Of a DNA stretch of 63,805 nt, positions 24,975 through 36,295 are shown in pieces; position 1 is the stretch's first letter; each line of letters starts with the position of its first letter. The stretch comes from Streptomyces sp. NRRL F-2580. Lineage in GTDB: Bacteria; Actinomycetota; Actinomycetes; Streptomycetales; Streptomycetaceae. The notes under the pieces are model-generated. The model searched no databases. It saw nothing but the letters and a program-made list of their open reading frames with translations, and was not told the origin of the DNA. The DNA lies in NCBI RefSeq assembly GCF_000720115.1, contig NZ_JOIR01000038.1, positions 1 through 63,805 on the forward strand. The letters are read 5' to 3'. Made by a program: the position numbers and the translations under genes.

Positions 24975-26731
24975 TGCTCCAGGCTCGGGGTGCTCAGGGG
25001 GTGCACGGACGGGAAGTCCGCGGAGTCGGTGGGTACGACGACCAGGGCCCGCTTCTCGGTCGCCGAGAGCCGGACGACGAGGTGACGCCGCCAGTCGGCA
25101 TCGTCCCGGTCCGGGTGGTCCTCGCGCCAGTGGCAGCCGCGGGTCTCCTCTCGCCGCCGCGCGGCGGCGACCAGGACCCGTGCCACGCACAGCAGGTTCG
25201 TGGCCTCCCAGGTGTCCACACCCGGTTCGGCGGTCTTGCCGTGGGCCTCCAGGTCGTTCAGGGCGGTCGCGTACAGCGCTTCGAGGGCCTCGGCCGCCGT
25301 GGCCAGCGAGGCGGCGGAGCGGAGCACGCCCGCGCCCTCCGTCATGATCCGCTGGATCTCGTGCCGGGCCGAGGCGGGCTGCAGCGGGCCGGTGGCCGCG
25401 ACCGGGACGACCGGGCCGTTGCCGCCGAAGCGCTGCGCGGCGATGTCGTCGGCGATCCGCTCGGCGAAGACCAGGCCCTCCAGCAGCGAGTTGGAGGCGA
25501 GCCGGTTCGCGCCGTGCACACCGGTGCAGGCGACTTCACCGCAGGCGTACAGGCCGCGGACGGTGGTCCGGCCGTGCAGGTCGGTCCGTACGCCGCCGGA
25601 GGCGTAGTGCGCGGCGGGCGCGACCGGGATCGGCTCGGTCACCGGGTCGATGCCGTGCGAGCGGCAGGCGGCGAGGATCGTCGGGAAGCGCTGCTCCCAC
25701 ATCTCGGCGCCGAAGTGCCGGGCGTCCAGGTACATGTGCTGCGCGCCCCGCTCCTGCATGCGGCGCATGATGCCCTTGGCGACGATGTCGCGCGGGGCCA
25801 GTTCGGCGAGCTCGTGCTGGCCGACCATGAAGCGGACTCCGTCCGCGTCGACGAGGTACGCGCCCTCCCCGCGGACCGCCTCCGACACCAGCGGCTGCTG
25901 CCCCTCGGCGTCCGGGCCGAGGAAGAGCACCGTCGGGTGGAACTGCACGAACTCCAGGTCGGAGACCTCGGCGCCGGCGCGCAGCGCGAGCGCCACGCCG
26001 TCACCGGTGGACACCGACGGGTTCGTGGTGGCCGAGAAGACCTGGCCCATGCCGCCGGTCGCGAGGATCACGGCGGGCGCGTGGACGGCGCCGACGCCGT
26101 CGTGCTGGCCCTCGCCCATCACGTGCAGCGTGACTCCGGCCGTGCGGCCCTGCGCGTCGTGCAGCAGGTCCAGTACGAGGGCGTTCTCGACCGTCTCGAT
26201 GCCCGCGGCCTGGACCGCCTCGACGAGGGCCCGGGAGATCTCGGCGCCGGTGGCGTCGCCGCCCGCGTGCGCGATGCGCCGCCGGTGGTGGCCGCCCTCG
26301 CGGGTCAGTTCTATCTCGCCGGTCTCCGCGGAGGTGTCGAAGACCGCTCCGGTGGCCATCAACCGCCGTACCGCGTCCGGGCCTTCGGTGACGAGCAGTC
26401 GTACGGCCTCCTCGTCGCACAGGCCCGCGCCCGCGACCAGGGTGTCGTCGAGGTGCTGCTCGGGGGTGTCGCCGTCGCCGAGGGCCGCGGCGATGCCGCC
26501 CTGGGCCCAGCGGGTGGAGCCGTCGTCGAGCCGGGCCTTGGTGACCACGACGGTACGGCGGCCCGCGGCGGCGCAGCGCAGGGCGGCGGTCAGGCCCGCC
26601 ACGCCGGAACCGACGACCACGACATCGGCGTCGAGGGACCAGCCGGGGGCGGGCGCGTGCAGGCGTATGCCGGTGCCCGCGGCCGTGTCTCCGCCGTCGC
26701 TGCCTGCGGGGCCTCTGCCTGGGGTGCTCAC
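24971..26731 (-). CDS. nadB: L-aspartate oxidase
   Basis: A 586-residue FAD enzyme oxidising L-aspartate to iminoaspartate, the first step of de novo NAD synthesis. The FAD Rossmann motif GSGVAG is at 41-46. It also has the [11 protein letters not shown] block, the active-site Arg region [10 protein letters not shown], the flavin-binding [13 protein letters not shown] and a C-terminal helical domain. A GTG start at 26729-26731 overlaps the panC stop; the N-terminus before the FAD site is a variable Gly-rich linker. It overlaps nadC by four bases. Confidence 0.95.
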   Translation of the reverse strand: MSTPGRGPAGSDGGDTAAGTGIRLHAPAPGWSLDADVVVVGSGVAGLTAALRCAAAGRRTVVVTKARLDDGSTRWAQGGIAAALGDGDTPEQHLDDTLVAGAGLCDEEAVRLLVTEGPDAVRRLMATGAVFDTSAETGEIELTREGGHHRRRIAHAGGDATGAEISRALVEAVQAAGIETVENALVLDLLHDAQGRTAGVTLHVMGEGQHDGVGAVHAPAVILATGGMGQVFSATTNPSVSTGDGVALALRAGAEVSDLEFVQFHPTVLFLGPDAEGQQPLVSEAVRGEGAYLVDADGVRFMVGQHELAELAPRDIVAKGIMRRMQERGAQHMYLDARHFGAEMWEQRFPTILAACRSHGIDPVTEPIPVAPAAHYASGGVRTDLHGRTTVRGLYACGEVACTGVHGANRLASNSLLEGLVFAERIADDIAAQRFGGNGPVVPVAATGPLQPASARHEIQRIMTEGAGVLRSAASLATAAEALEALYATALNDLEAHGKTAEPGVDTWEATNLLCVARVLVAAARRREETRGCHWREDHPDRDDADWRRHLVVRLSATEKRALVVVPTDSADFPSVHPLSTPSLEQ

Positions 26732-27717
26732 GAGTGTGCTCCGAATTCCAATGGGATGTTGTCGATCAGCCGGGTCGCGCCCACCTTCGCGGCGACGGCC
26801 AGCACGGCCTGCCCGGTGAAGTCGGGACCGGCCTCGGTGAAGTCCTCCGGGTCCACCAGCGCCAGGTAGTCCAGGTCGAGCGGCGGCTCGTGGCGGCCCG
26901 CCTCCTCCAGGACGTGCAGCGCGGCGGCCCGTACGGCGTCCGGCAGTCCCCCGCCCGCGGCCGAGACGGCGTGGGCGTCGGCCGAGGCCCGGATCTCGCC
27001 CAGCCGGGCCAGGGCGCTGGCCCGCTCGTCGCTGGCCGGGGAGGCCTCGGCGCGGGCGCGCAGCGCCGCCTGCGCGGCGAGCCGGTCCTGCCCGGCGAAC
27101 AGGGCGCGGGACAGGGCCAGGGCCGTGTGCCGCTCGGCGGGGGAGAGGTAGCGGTTGCGGGACGACAGGGCGAGCCCGTCCTCCTCGCGGACGGTCGGTA
27201 CGCCGGCCACCTCGACGGGGAAGTTCAGGTCGGTCACCATCCGCCGGATCAGCGCCAGTTGCTGGGCGTCCTTCTGGCCGAAGAGGGCCAGGTCGGGTCG
27301 GGTGAGATGGAGCAGTTTGGCGACGACGGTCAGCATCCCGTCGAAGTGGCCGGGGCGGGTGGCCCCTTCGAGGCGTTCGCCCATCGGCCCGGCGGTGATC
27401 CGCACCTGAGGGTCGCCGCCCGGGTAGACCTCGCCGACGGCCGGGGCGAACACCGCGTCGGCGCCCGCCCCTTCGGCGATCAGCAGATCGGCGTCGAGCG
27501 TGCGCGGATAACGGTCGAGGTCCTCGTTCGCCCCGAACTGCAGCGGGTTGACGAAGACGGTGACGACGACCTGGCCGTCCGGGCCGGCCTGTTCGCGGGC
27601 GGTGCGGATCAGGGTGGCGTGGCCCTCGTGCAGGGCGCCCATCGTCATCACCACGGCCCGGCGGCCGGTTCGCGCAAGACCGTGCAGCTCCTCGGCGGTG
27701 TGCAGCAGCTGGATCAC
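26728..27717 (-). CDS. panC: pantoate--beta-alanine ligase (pantothenate synthetase)
   Basis: A 329-residue ATP-dependent ligase. The HIGH-like MGALHEGH is at 26-33. Pantoate/ATP contacts are in [18 protein letters not shown] and FGQKDAQQL, with a KMSKS-like loop near [16 protein letters not shown]. The product is pantothenate, the substrate of CoaX in the same operon. GTG start at 27715-27717 with 4-base overlaps both with the DUF2520 gene and with nadB. Confidence 0.95.
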   Translation of the reverse strand: MIQLLHTAEELHGLARTGRRAVVMTMGALHEGHATLIRTAREQAGPDGQVVVTVFVNPLQFGANEDLDRYPRTLDADLLIAEGAGADAVFAPAVGEVYPGGDPQVRITAGPMGERLEGATRPGHFDGMLTVVAKLLHLTRPDLALFGQKDAQQLALIRRMVTDLNFPVEVAGVPTVREEDGLALSSRNRYLSPAERHTALALSRALFAGQDRLAAQAALRARAEASPASDERASALARLGEIRASADAHAVSAAGGGLPDAVRAAALHVLEEAGRHEPPLDLDYLALVDPEDFTEAGPDFTGQAVLAVAAKVGATRLIDNIPLEFGAHS

Positions 27718-28625
27718 TGGTGGCCCCCGTCGGTGTCCGTGTCGGCGAGCACGCCGAGCAGGTCCTCGGCGAGTTCCGGCTTGAGCAGACCGTGCGCGAG
27801 GGCACGGTCGGCGGTGGTGCGGGCCATCGCCAGGTACCCGGCGACCGCGGCCGGCGCGTGCCGGCGCAGCTCCGAGACGTGCGCCGCGACCGTACCGGCG
27901 TCACCGCGGGCCACCGGGCCGGTCAGGGCGCCGTCGCCGGAGCGCAGGGCGTTGTCGAGGGCCGCGCCGAGCAGCGGGCCGAGCATCCGGTCGGGGTGCT
28001 CGACCCCGGCCTTGCCCAGCAGCTCCATCGATTGGGCGACCAGGGTGACCAGGTGGTTCGCGCCGAGGGCGAGGGCCGCGTGGTAGAGCGGACGGTTCTC
28101 CTCCGCGATCCATTCGGGCTCCCCGCCCATCTCGATGACCAGGGCCTCGGCGGCCAGGCGCAGCTCCTCGGGGGCGGTGACGCCGAAGGAGCAGCCGGCC
28201 AGGCGCTGCACGTCGACCTCGGTGCCGGTGAAGGTCATCGCGGGGTGCAGGGCCAGCGGCAGGGCGCCCGCGCGGCGCGCCGGGTCAAGCACGGCGGCCC
28301 CGTACCGGCCCGAGGTGTGGACGAGGAGCTGGCCGGGCCGGATCGCCCCGGTCTCGGCCAGGCCCTCCACCAGGGAGGGCAGCGCGTCGTCGGGGACGGT
28401 GAGGAGCACCAGCTCGGCCCGCTCCAGCACCTGCGCGGGCGGCACGAGCGGCACGTCGGGCAGCATCCGCGCGGCCCGGCGCACGGACGCGTCGGACACT
28501 CCGGAGACGGCGACGGGCCGGTGCCCGGCCTGCTGGAGCGCGCGGGCCAGCGCCGGACCGACACGGCCGGCTCCGACGACGCCGACGGCGAGCCGGGCAG
28601 GACGTGGCTGCTGTGATGGATTCAC
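27714..28625 (-). CDS. Rossmann-fold DUF2520 protein
   Basis: A 303-residue NAD(P)-binding protein. GAGRVG at 18-23 begins a Rossmann domain similar to F420/NADP oxidoreductases and ketopantoate reductases. It is followed by the C-terminal DUF2520 helical domain with [17 protein letters not shown]. It heads the panC-nadB-nadC-coaX operon with a 4-base overlap to panC. It could supply or reduce a pantoate-like intermediate (inference); no biochemical function is known to me. GTG at 28625 was chosen because the frame upstream runs antisense through the aldolase gene. Confidence 0.85.
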   Translation of the reverse strand: MNPSQQPRPARLAVGVVGAGRVGPALARALQQAGHRPVAVSGVSDASVRRAARMLPDVPLVPPAQVLERAELVLLTVPDDALPSLVEGLAETGAIRPGQLLVHTSGRYGAAVLDPARRAGALPLALHPAMTFTGTEVDVQRLAGCSFGVTAPEELRLAAEALVIEMGGEPEWIAEENRPLYHAALALGANHLVTLVAQSMELLGKAGVEHPDRMLGPLLGAALDNALRSGDGALTGPVARGDAGTVAAHVSELRRHAPAAVAGYLAMARTTADRALAHGLLKPELAEDLLGVLADTDTDGGHQ

Positions 28626-28736
28626 GCGGGGAGGGCCTTCCGTTCCAGTCCGCGGGGGGTACCGGACGATACGCCGCCATGCTAGCTCCTGGGGGAATTG
28701 GCCGGACGGCGACGACGTGGGTGAGGATCGGGCTCC

Positions 28737-29867
28737 ATGAGCGACGACAGTGACGACACGGAACGTACGAAGCGGCAGGTGGCGGCCTGGCGCGGAGCGG
28801 AGCGCAAGCTGTCGCGCAGCCTGCTCGAACCCACGGTGGGGGAGCTGCTCGCCGGGCTCGCCGAAGCCCCGTACGCCATGGACGGACCGGCCGACGTGTA
28901 CGGCGACGGGATCGTCGAGACGCTGGAACGCCGGGTCGCGGAGCTGCTCGGCATGCAGGACGCGGCGTTCTTCCCCAGCGGGACGATGGCCCAGCAGATC
29001 GCGCTGCGCTGCTGGGCGGGCCGCACCGGGAACCCGGTGGTGGCACTGCACCCGATGAGCCATCCGGAGCGGTGGGAGGGCGACGCGCTGTCGAACGTCT
29101 CCGGGCTGCGGGTGGTGCACCAGACCACGGAGGCCCGCCAGCCGACGCCCGCCGAGGTCGGGGCGGTCCGGGAGCCCTTCGGCACGCTGATGCTGGAGCT
29201 GCCGCTGCGGGACGCCGGTTTCCTCCTGCCCACCTGGGAGGAGCTGGAGGCGCTGGTCGAGGCGGCCCGCCAGCGGGAGGCGGTGGTCCACTTCGACGGC
29301 GCCCGCCTGTGGGAGTCCACCGTCCACTTCGGGCGCCCGCTGCCGGAGATCGCCGGGCTCGCGGACTCGGTCTACGTCTCCTTCTACAAGTCGCTGGGCG
29401 GCCTCAGCGGGGCCTGTCTGGCCGGGCCGCGGGAGTTCGTGGAGGAGACCCGCGTCTGGCGCCACCGGTACGGCGGCCAGATCTTCCGGCAGTTCCCGCA
29501 GGCCCTGTCCGCGCTGGCCGGACTGGAACGGGAGCTTCCCCGGCTGCCGTCGTACGTGGCCCAGGCGCGGATGGTGGCCGGGGCGCTGCGCTCGGCGTTC
29601 GAGGAGTCGCAGGTCCCGTGGGCCCGGATCCACCCGGAGGAGCCGCACACCCACCAGTTCCAGGTGTGGCTGCCGTACGAGGCGGACCGCCTGACGGAGG
29701 CGGCCCTGCGGCTGGCGGAGGAGACGGGCACGGTCCTCTTCCGCCGGTGGTCCGCCGACGGGCCGCCGGGTCTCGCGGTGACGGAACTGGACATCACCGA
29801 GCCGGGGCTGTCCTGGACGGAGTCCGACGTGAAGCAGGCCGCCGCCGACTTCGTGGCGCGGCTCTAG
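28737..29867 (+). CDS. PLP-dependent threonine aldolase/beta-eliminating lyase family protein
   Basis: A 376-residue fold-type I PLP enzyme. FPSGTMAQ at 79-86 binds the cofactor phosphate. HFDGAR at 185-190 holds the PLP-pyridine Asp187. SFYKSLGG at 215-222 carries Schiff-base Lys218. The family covers L-threonine aldolases (threonine to glycine and acetaldehyde), but the sequence is more divergent than canonical LtaE, so specificity is uncertain. It diverges from the DUF2520 gene. ATG at 28737. Confidence 0.85.
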   Translation: MSDDSDDTERTKRQVAAWRGAERKLSRSLLEPTVGELLAGLAEAPYAMDGPADVYGDGIVETLERRVAELLGMQDAAFFPSGTMAQQIALRCWAGRTGNPVVALHPMSHPERWEGDALSNVSGLRVVHQTTEARQPTPAEVGAVREPFGTLMLELPLRDAGFLLPTWEELEALVEAARQREAVVHFDGARLWESTVHFGRPLPEIAGLADSVYVSFYKSLGGLSGACLAGPREFVEETRVWRHRYGGQIFRQFPQALSALAGLERELPRLPSYVAQARMVAGALRSAFEESQVPWARIHPEEPHTHQFQVWLPYEADRLTEAALRLAEETGTVLFRRWSADGPPGLAVTELDITEPGLSWTESDVKQAAADFVARL

Positions 29868-30009
29868 ATCTTTCTGCCGGGGGCGGCGGCCTTGTGCACG
29901 GCTTCGCCACGAATCACCGAATTCCGGGAAACTCACCGGTCGGGGCCGGTGTCGGAGTTACCGTCCCCTCGACGGCAATTACCGGCCACCGTTGCCCGGA
30001 GGAGACACC

Positions 30010-30201
30010 ATGACCGCTCAGCCCACGTGGCGGAAGTCCTCGTTCTGCAGTGAGGGCGACGCCTGCGTGTACGTCGCCACCGCCCCCGGAGCCCTCGTCA
30101 AGGTCGCCGACCGCGTCGACCCGGCGCACCTCGTGCTCGCCACGACGCAGGCCGCCTGGGCCGATTTCATCCGGGCCGTCAAGGAAACCGCCGCGCCGTA
30201 A
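30010..30201 (+). CDS. DUF397 protein, without its usual regulator partner
   Basis: A 63-residue protein with the DUF397 pattern WRKSSFCSEGDACVYVA and a closing AAWADFIRAVK. In Streptomyces these small proteins normally sit beside an XRE/DUF5753 regulator in conservon-like or toxin-antitoxin-like pairs. No such regulator is found here, making this a solitary copy. ATG at 30010 follows GGAGGAGAC, an excellent Shine-Dalgarno. Confidence 0.85.
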   Translation: MTAQPTWRKSSFCSEGDACVYVATAPGALVKVADRVDPAHLVLATTQAAWADFIRAVKETAAP

Positions 30202-30249
30202 TTGCTCACCCTCAGGGGGTTTTGTCCGATTAGCGCGTATCTTCGGCCC

Positions 30250-30849
30250 ATGCCCACGCCTTACGGATCCCGCGGCGGCATGGCGTTCAGCGCTGCTGAG
30301 CTGCACGTGCTCAGGCGCCTCCTCGCCCACGCCCTTCAGTCCTCCCCTGCCCCCCTGGCGGCCGCGGAGGTCCAGGACTGCCTGCACCTCGCGCAGTCGG
30401 TGGACGACGCGGTCCAGGAGGCGGGCCGGCTCAGAGCGTTCCTCCTCGACGACCTCGCCCGCTACCGGGGTGCCCTGCCCGGCAGCCTCTCCGGCTACCT
30501 GGAGCTGCTGCAGGACGCCCTGGCCGCCGGCTACGAACCGGCCCCCGACGACCTCGCCGCCCTGCGCGCGCTCCGCGCCAATCCGGTCGCCGCGGCGCTG
30601 CTGGAGCGGGCCCAGGTCGTCGCGCAGCGCTCCGTGCGCCGACGGCTTTCGACGACCCCCGCGCCCCGGACCCGGCTGCTGGCGCTGGCCGGCGGGCGGG
30701 AGGAACAGCCGAAGCCGGCTCCGCAGCCCAAGGAGCCGTCGCAGCCCGACTCGCCGCGTCCCGAGCGGCCGGTTCCCACCCCCGGCGAGGTGTTCCCGCC
30801 GCGCCGCAAGCCCGCCCCGCCCCCGGCGGCCGGGCGGGCCGTCGGGTAG
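30250..30849 (+). CDS. conserved hypothetical helical protein
   Basis: A 199-residue protein. The first 110 residues are helical, with LHVLRRLLAHALQ and a DDLARYRGALPGSLSGYLELLQDAL block. The C-terminal 50 residues are Pro/Glu/Arg-rich and disordered. No enzyme motif is seen. The ATG at 30250 was chosen because an upstream start at 30202 reads through the likely promoter. It is followed closely by the 54-residue membrane gene and then the BlaI-type gene. Confidence 0.65.
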   Translation: MPTPYGSRGGMAFSAAELHVLRRLLAHALQSSPAPLAAAEVQDCLHLAQSVDDAVQEAGRLRAFLLDDLARYRGALPGSLSGYLELLQDALAAGYEPAPDDLAALRALRANPVAAALLERAQVVAQRSVRRRLSTTPAPRTRLLALAGGREEQPKPAPQPKEPSQPDSPRPERPVPTPGEVFPPRRKPAPPPAAGRAVG

Positions 30850-30863
30850 CTACGCTGTGGGGC

Positions 30864-31028
30864 ATGGACTACGTCTCCGCCCTCGTGCCCCCCGTCGTGA
30901 TGGCCGCGTTCTTCATCGCTCTCGTGGTGACGATCGTGAAGAGCCAGGGCGGCGCCAACAAGGCCAAGGAAGACGCCGCGGTCGACGCGGTGATCGCCCG
31001 GGCCGAGGCCGCGCGCCAGCAGAACTAG
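30864..31028 (+). CDS. 54-residue single-pass membrane protein
   Basis: A short frame MDYVSALVPP ... ARQQN with one hydrophobic helix (about 8-26) and a Lys/Ala/Asp-rich cytoplasmic tail. ATG at 30864 is preceded by TGGGG. Its length, topology and conserved place near lsr2 in the genus (from memory) support a real gene. The function is unknown. Confidence 0.65.
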   Translation: MDYVSALVPPVVMAAFFIALVVTIVKSQGGANKAKEDAAVDAVIARAEAARQQN

Positions 31029-31111
31029 CCCCCTGGGCGACGGGAGTGCGGCCGCGTCGGCCGCACTCCCGATTTTGTCGCGCGTTGCCGGGCGAATAGT
31101 CGGGCAATTCC

Positions 31112-31140
31112 GCACAAGCAGCACTATCGTGCTGTTGTGC
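31112..31140. promoter_or_regulatory. dyad overlapping the start of the BlaI-type gene (candidate autoregulatory operator)
   Basis: GCACAA (31112-31117) and CAGCAC (31119-31124) are mirrored by GTGCTG (31129-31134) and TTGTGC (31135-31140). They leave a TATC centre and one unpaired G. The right half includes the GTG start codon at 31137. BlaI/MecI dimers bind short dyads and usually repress their own gene. Confidence 0.55.
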
Positions 31141-31625
31141 CTCGCCCCTTGGGAGAACTCGAAGACGCCGTCATGACGCGGGTGTGGCAGTGGAACCGCC
31201 CGGTCACCGTTCGTGAAGTACTGGAAGACCTCCAGCAGGAACGGTCCATCGCGTACACCACGGTCATGACCGTTATGGACAATCTTCATCAGAAGGGCTG
31301 GGTCCGCCGGGAAGCCGAAGGCCGCGCCTATCGATATACGGCGGTCTCCACCCGCGCCGCCTACTCGGCCGCACTGATGAACGAAGCCTGGTCGACGAGC
31401 GACAACCCCGCGGCCGCCCTCGTCGCCTTCTTCGGCATGATGTCCGCGGAACAGCGGGAAGCACTCAGGGACGCCGTACGGGTCGTCCAGCACGACGGCG
31501 AGTCCGGCGGCGAGGCCGCGGCCGAACCCCCCGCTGAACCTGCCGCCGAACCCCCCGCCGAACCCCCCGCTCCGCAGGAAGCCGAAGGGGACTCCGCCGA
31601 GCGCCCGCAGGAGCCGGGGCGATAG
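31137..31625 (+). CDS. BlaI/MecI/CopY-family transcriptional repressor
   Basis: A 162-residue winged-helix repressor. The HTH region (about 4-75) shows LGELEDAVMTRVW, VREVLEDL and TVMTVMDNLHQKGWVRRE; a dimerisation helix follows to about 115. The Ala/Glu/Pro-rich tail has tandem AEPP-type repeats. No BlaR/M56 sensor protease gene is nearby. Either the inducer works by another route or the sensor is encoded elsewhere. GTG start at 31137 lies inside a dyad, hinting at autoregulation. Confidence 0.88.
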   Translation: MPRPLGELEDAVMTRVWQWNRPVTVREVLEDLQQERSIAYTTVMTVMDNLHQKGWVRREAEGRAYRYTAVSTRAAYSAALMNEAWSTSDNPAAALVAFFGMMSAEQREALRDAVRVVQHDGESGGEAAAEPPAEPAAEPPAEPPAPQEAEGDSAERPQEPGR

Positions 31626-31636
31626 CGTCCGCAGCC

Positions 31637-32167
31637 ATGGGAGAGTTTTCCTCTGCACACGCAGAAACAGTGACGATCCGCCGTGCCCGCACCGGTGATG
31701 TTCCCGCGCTGCGCCGCCTCCTCGACCAGTACGTGCAGCAGCGGATCCTGCTGGACAAAGCCCCGGTCGTCCTTTACGAGGACATCCAGGAGTTCTGGGT
31801 CGCGGAACGCGACTCCGACAGTCAGGTGGTCGGCTGTGGCGCTCTCCACGTGATGTGGGAAGACCTTGCCGAAGTGCGTACTCTCGCCGTGGACCGCGCC
31901 TTGAAGGGTGCCGGCGTCGGCCACAAGGTGCTGCAGCAGTTGTTGCGGACCGCCCGCACGCTCGGGGTGAGCCGGGTTTTCTGCCTGACCTTCGAAGTCG
32001 AGTTCTTCGCGAAGCACGGCTTCGTCGAGATCGGCGAGACCCCGGTCGACACCGATGTCTACATGGAGCTCCTGCGTTCCTATGACGAGGGTGTCGCCGA
32101 GTTCCTCGGTCTCGAACGAGTGAAGCCGAACACCTTGGGCAACAGTCGGATGCTTCTGCACCTCTGA
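31637..32167 (+). CDS. argA: amino-acid N-acetyltransferase (ArgA-type N-acetylglutamate synthase)
   Basis: A 176-residue GNAT enzyme resembling the short stand-alone ArgA of actinobacteria (Rv2747 type), which makes N-acetylglutamate for arginine synthesis. It shows TIRRARTGDVPALRRLLDQY at the N-terminus. The acetyl-CoA-binding block is VRTLAVDRALKGAGVGHKVLQQLL, and FCLTFEVEFFAKHGF follows. It starts 11 bases after the BlaI-type stop. The assignment rests on pattern similarity; other amino-acid acetyltransferase activity is possible. Confidence 0.8.
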   Translation: MGEFSSAHAETVTIRRARTGDVPALRRLLDQYVQQRILLDKAPVVLYEDIQEFWVAERDSDSQVVGCGALHVMWEDLAEVRTLAVDRALKGAGVGHKVLQQLLRTARTLGVSRVFCLTFEVEFFAKHGFVEIGETPVDTDVYMELLRSYDEGVAEFLGLERVKPNTLGNSRMLLHL

Positions 32168-32290
32168 TCGATGGCCTACGCTTTTCCGTCGATCAGCAAC
32201 CTGTGGCCTATGTCCGAATCGCGCACGTTTCCCGCCCTGTTGCGGTCCTGAACCTCTCCCCGGGGGTTTGTGTTTTCCAGGCAAAAGCGG

Positions 32291-32326
32291 TTTCCTTTCC
32301 ACGTACTGCTTTTCGATGAAAGGAAA
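32291..32326 (+). promoter_or_regulatory. hairpin able to mask the lsr2 ribosome-binding site
   Basis: TTTCCTTTC at 32291-32299 is perfectly complementary to GAAAGGAAA at 32318-32326. The second arm is the Shine-Dalgarno, ending five bases before the GTG start at 32332. The loop is 18 bases. Formation would block initiation. Confidence 0.5.
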
Positions 32327-32331
32327 TCCCG

Positions 32332-32670
32332 GTGGCACAGAAGGTTCAGGTCCTTCTTGTCGACGACCTCGACGGTGGCGAGGCGGACGAGACGGTGACG
32401 TTCGCTCTGGATGGCAAGACCTACGAGATCGACCTCACCACCGCCAACGCTGAAAAGCTCCGCGGTCTGCTCGACCCGTACACCAAGGGCGGCCGCCGCA
32501 CCGGTGGCCGTGCCACCGCGGCACGTGCGAAGGGTCGCGCCTCGGCGACGACCGGCAACCCGGACACCGCGGAGATCCGCGCCTGGGCCAAGGAGAACGG
32601 TTACAACGTGAACGACCGCGGTCGCGTCCCGGCCGAGATCCGCGAGGCCTACGAAAAGGCCAAGGGCTGA
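32332..32670 (+). CDS. lsr2: Lsr2 nucleoid-associated xenogeneic silencer
   Basis: A 112-residue histone-like protein. The N-terminal oligomerisation domain (1-50) includes DDLDGGEADETVTF. A basic linker rich in Arg/Gly/Ala (51-72) follows. The C-terminal DNA-binding domain holds the AT-hook-like RGR at 96-98. Lsr2 coats AT-rich, often foreign DNA and silences specialised-metabolite genes in Streptomyces. GTG start. Its 3' end overlaps the convergent gene by 22 bases. The leader has a hairpin covering the ribosome-binding site. Confidence 0.95.
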   Translation: MAQKVQVLLVDDLDGGEADETVTFALDGKTYEIDLTTANAEKLRGLLDPYTKGGRRTGGRATAARAKGRASATTGNPDTAEIRAWAKENGYNVNDRGRVPAEIREAYEKAKG

Positions 32671-33248
32671 CGGACCCCCGTCGTACGCCGCCCGAGGCGG
32701 GCCCGATGGCATTCCGTCGCCGCCGCCGCCACCAGGCGTACGAGATCGGGCCCGCCGGTGCCCCTTCCGGGGCCGGGTCCGGCGGCCCGCCCGGGACCGG
32801 GCAGGGCCGGCAGCAGTGCCTCACACCCCTGCTCGGGGGGTCGCAGCCACACAGCGGCCCCCCGAGGGCTTTCTCCCAGGGGCTGCCCCGGGGGAGCCGG
32901 GGCGGTGATCCGGCCACCCTCACCCAGGGCGGTCAGATCCAGGGCGACCCCGCCCCACTCCAGCCAGTCGAGCAACCCCTCCAGCTCGTCTGCGCTCCCC
33001 GCGGCCACCAGGAACCGCATCCGGCGCCCCATGAGCGCCACCGGGCCCGTGGCGACCGGCCTGCGCAGCAGGGCCGCTCCCGCGTCGGACGGCAGCTCCA
33101 GCACGTCGAACCGGACCCCGGTCGAGAGCAGGCCGGGCGGACCGCCCGTGACGGCCCAGCCGAGCACCCTCTCGTACCAGGAGGCGTACGCACCCCCCTC
33201 GGGCGCGACGCGGGGCGGCGGGACGGTCGGCACAGCGGTGAGGGCCAT
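32649..33248 (-). CDS. conserved hypothetical protein convergent with lsr2
   Basis: A 199-residue protein with a conserved-looking N-terminal block, GAYASWYERVLGWAVTGGPP, and a central segment ADELEGLLDWLEWGGVALDL. A Pro/Gly-rich variable C-terminus follows. The first part recalls the N-terminus of prim-pol type primase proteins, from memory and with low certainty; no catalytic residues are visible. It converges on lsr2 with a 22-base overlap of the coding ends, so the last residues may be extended reading. The function is unknown. Confidence 0.6.
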   Translation of the reverse strand: MALTAVPTVPPPRVAPEGGAYASWYERVLGWAVTGGPPGLLSTGVRFDVLELPSDAGAALLRRPVATGPVALMGRRMRFLVAAGSADELEGLLDWLEWGGVALDLTALGEGGRITAPAPPGQPLGESPRGAAVWLRPPEQGCEALLPALPGPGRAAGPGPGRGTGGPDLVRLVAAAATECHRARLGRRTTGVRQPLAFS

Positions 33249-33711
33249 GCCCGGAGCAACTCGGGAAACGCCCCGGGGTTACGGTCGGCGTGACACTCCG
33301 CACTCACTCATATGCGGAACGTAAACATCCGCGGCAGCGGAGTCCCACATTCGGGACGGAACTGTGTTCGCCCTTAGCTGAGGGAACCGGTGCCGGGGGC
33401 ATGGAGTGTCAGTGCTGACGGGTAAGACATTCCTAGTGGATCGGGGCGACACGCTGATTTGACGGGCTTCCGTTCGCCGTCGGCGTACACGCATGACGGG
33501 TATCTGCCTGGCCTGCGGGAACATCGTCTCGCACCATCGAGTTGGAGCAGTTGTCGGCTCTTCAAGCCGGTTTTCCCCGCTGATGCAGGGGTGAGCCGGG
33601 GACGGATGTCGGCAGTTGGAATGAGCTGTCCCGCCCCGCGGGACTAGCATGCGGAAGGACAGGGCGGGGACCGACCCCGAACTGCCCGACCGCTCTGAGG
33701 AGCGATAAACG
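33249..33711 (+). other. 463-base gene-free region upstream of clpC
   Basis: No convincing gene is present. The stretch holds the clpC promoter region, a TTGACG at 33459-33464, a CGC-N5-GCG box at 33472-33485 and the clpC Shine-Dalgarno (GAGGAG before 33712). Confidence 0.6.
33472..33485. promoter_or_regulatory. candidate ClgR-type operator upstream of clpC
   Basis: GTTCGCCGTCGGCG fits the GTTCGC-N5-GCG motif described for ClgR, the activator of clp genes in actinobacteria. A weaker relative (GTTCGCCCTTAGCT) lies at 33366-33379. Position is about 230 bases before the clpC start. Confidence 0.45.
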
Positions 33712-36237
<2,526 letters not shown>

Positions 36238-36252
36238 GCGCGACCGAGCACG

Positions 36253-36295
36253 AAGGGGCGGCCCCGGGACTGAGAAGTCCCGGGGCCGCCCCTTT
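36253..36295 (+). terminator. strong intrinsic terminator of clpC
   Basis: A stem of at least 17 bp (arm GGGGCGGCCCCGGGACT with its complement), a 4-5 base loop and a TTTT tail, starting 16 bases after the clpC stop. Confidence 0.93.

Noticed and set aside
26732..27904. Upstream extension of nadB to 977 residues
   Set aside because: The extra part runs through panC in another frame and is Arg/Gly low-complexity; nadB starts at the GTG overlapping the panC stop.
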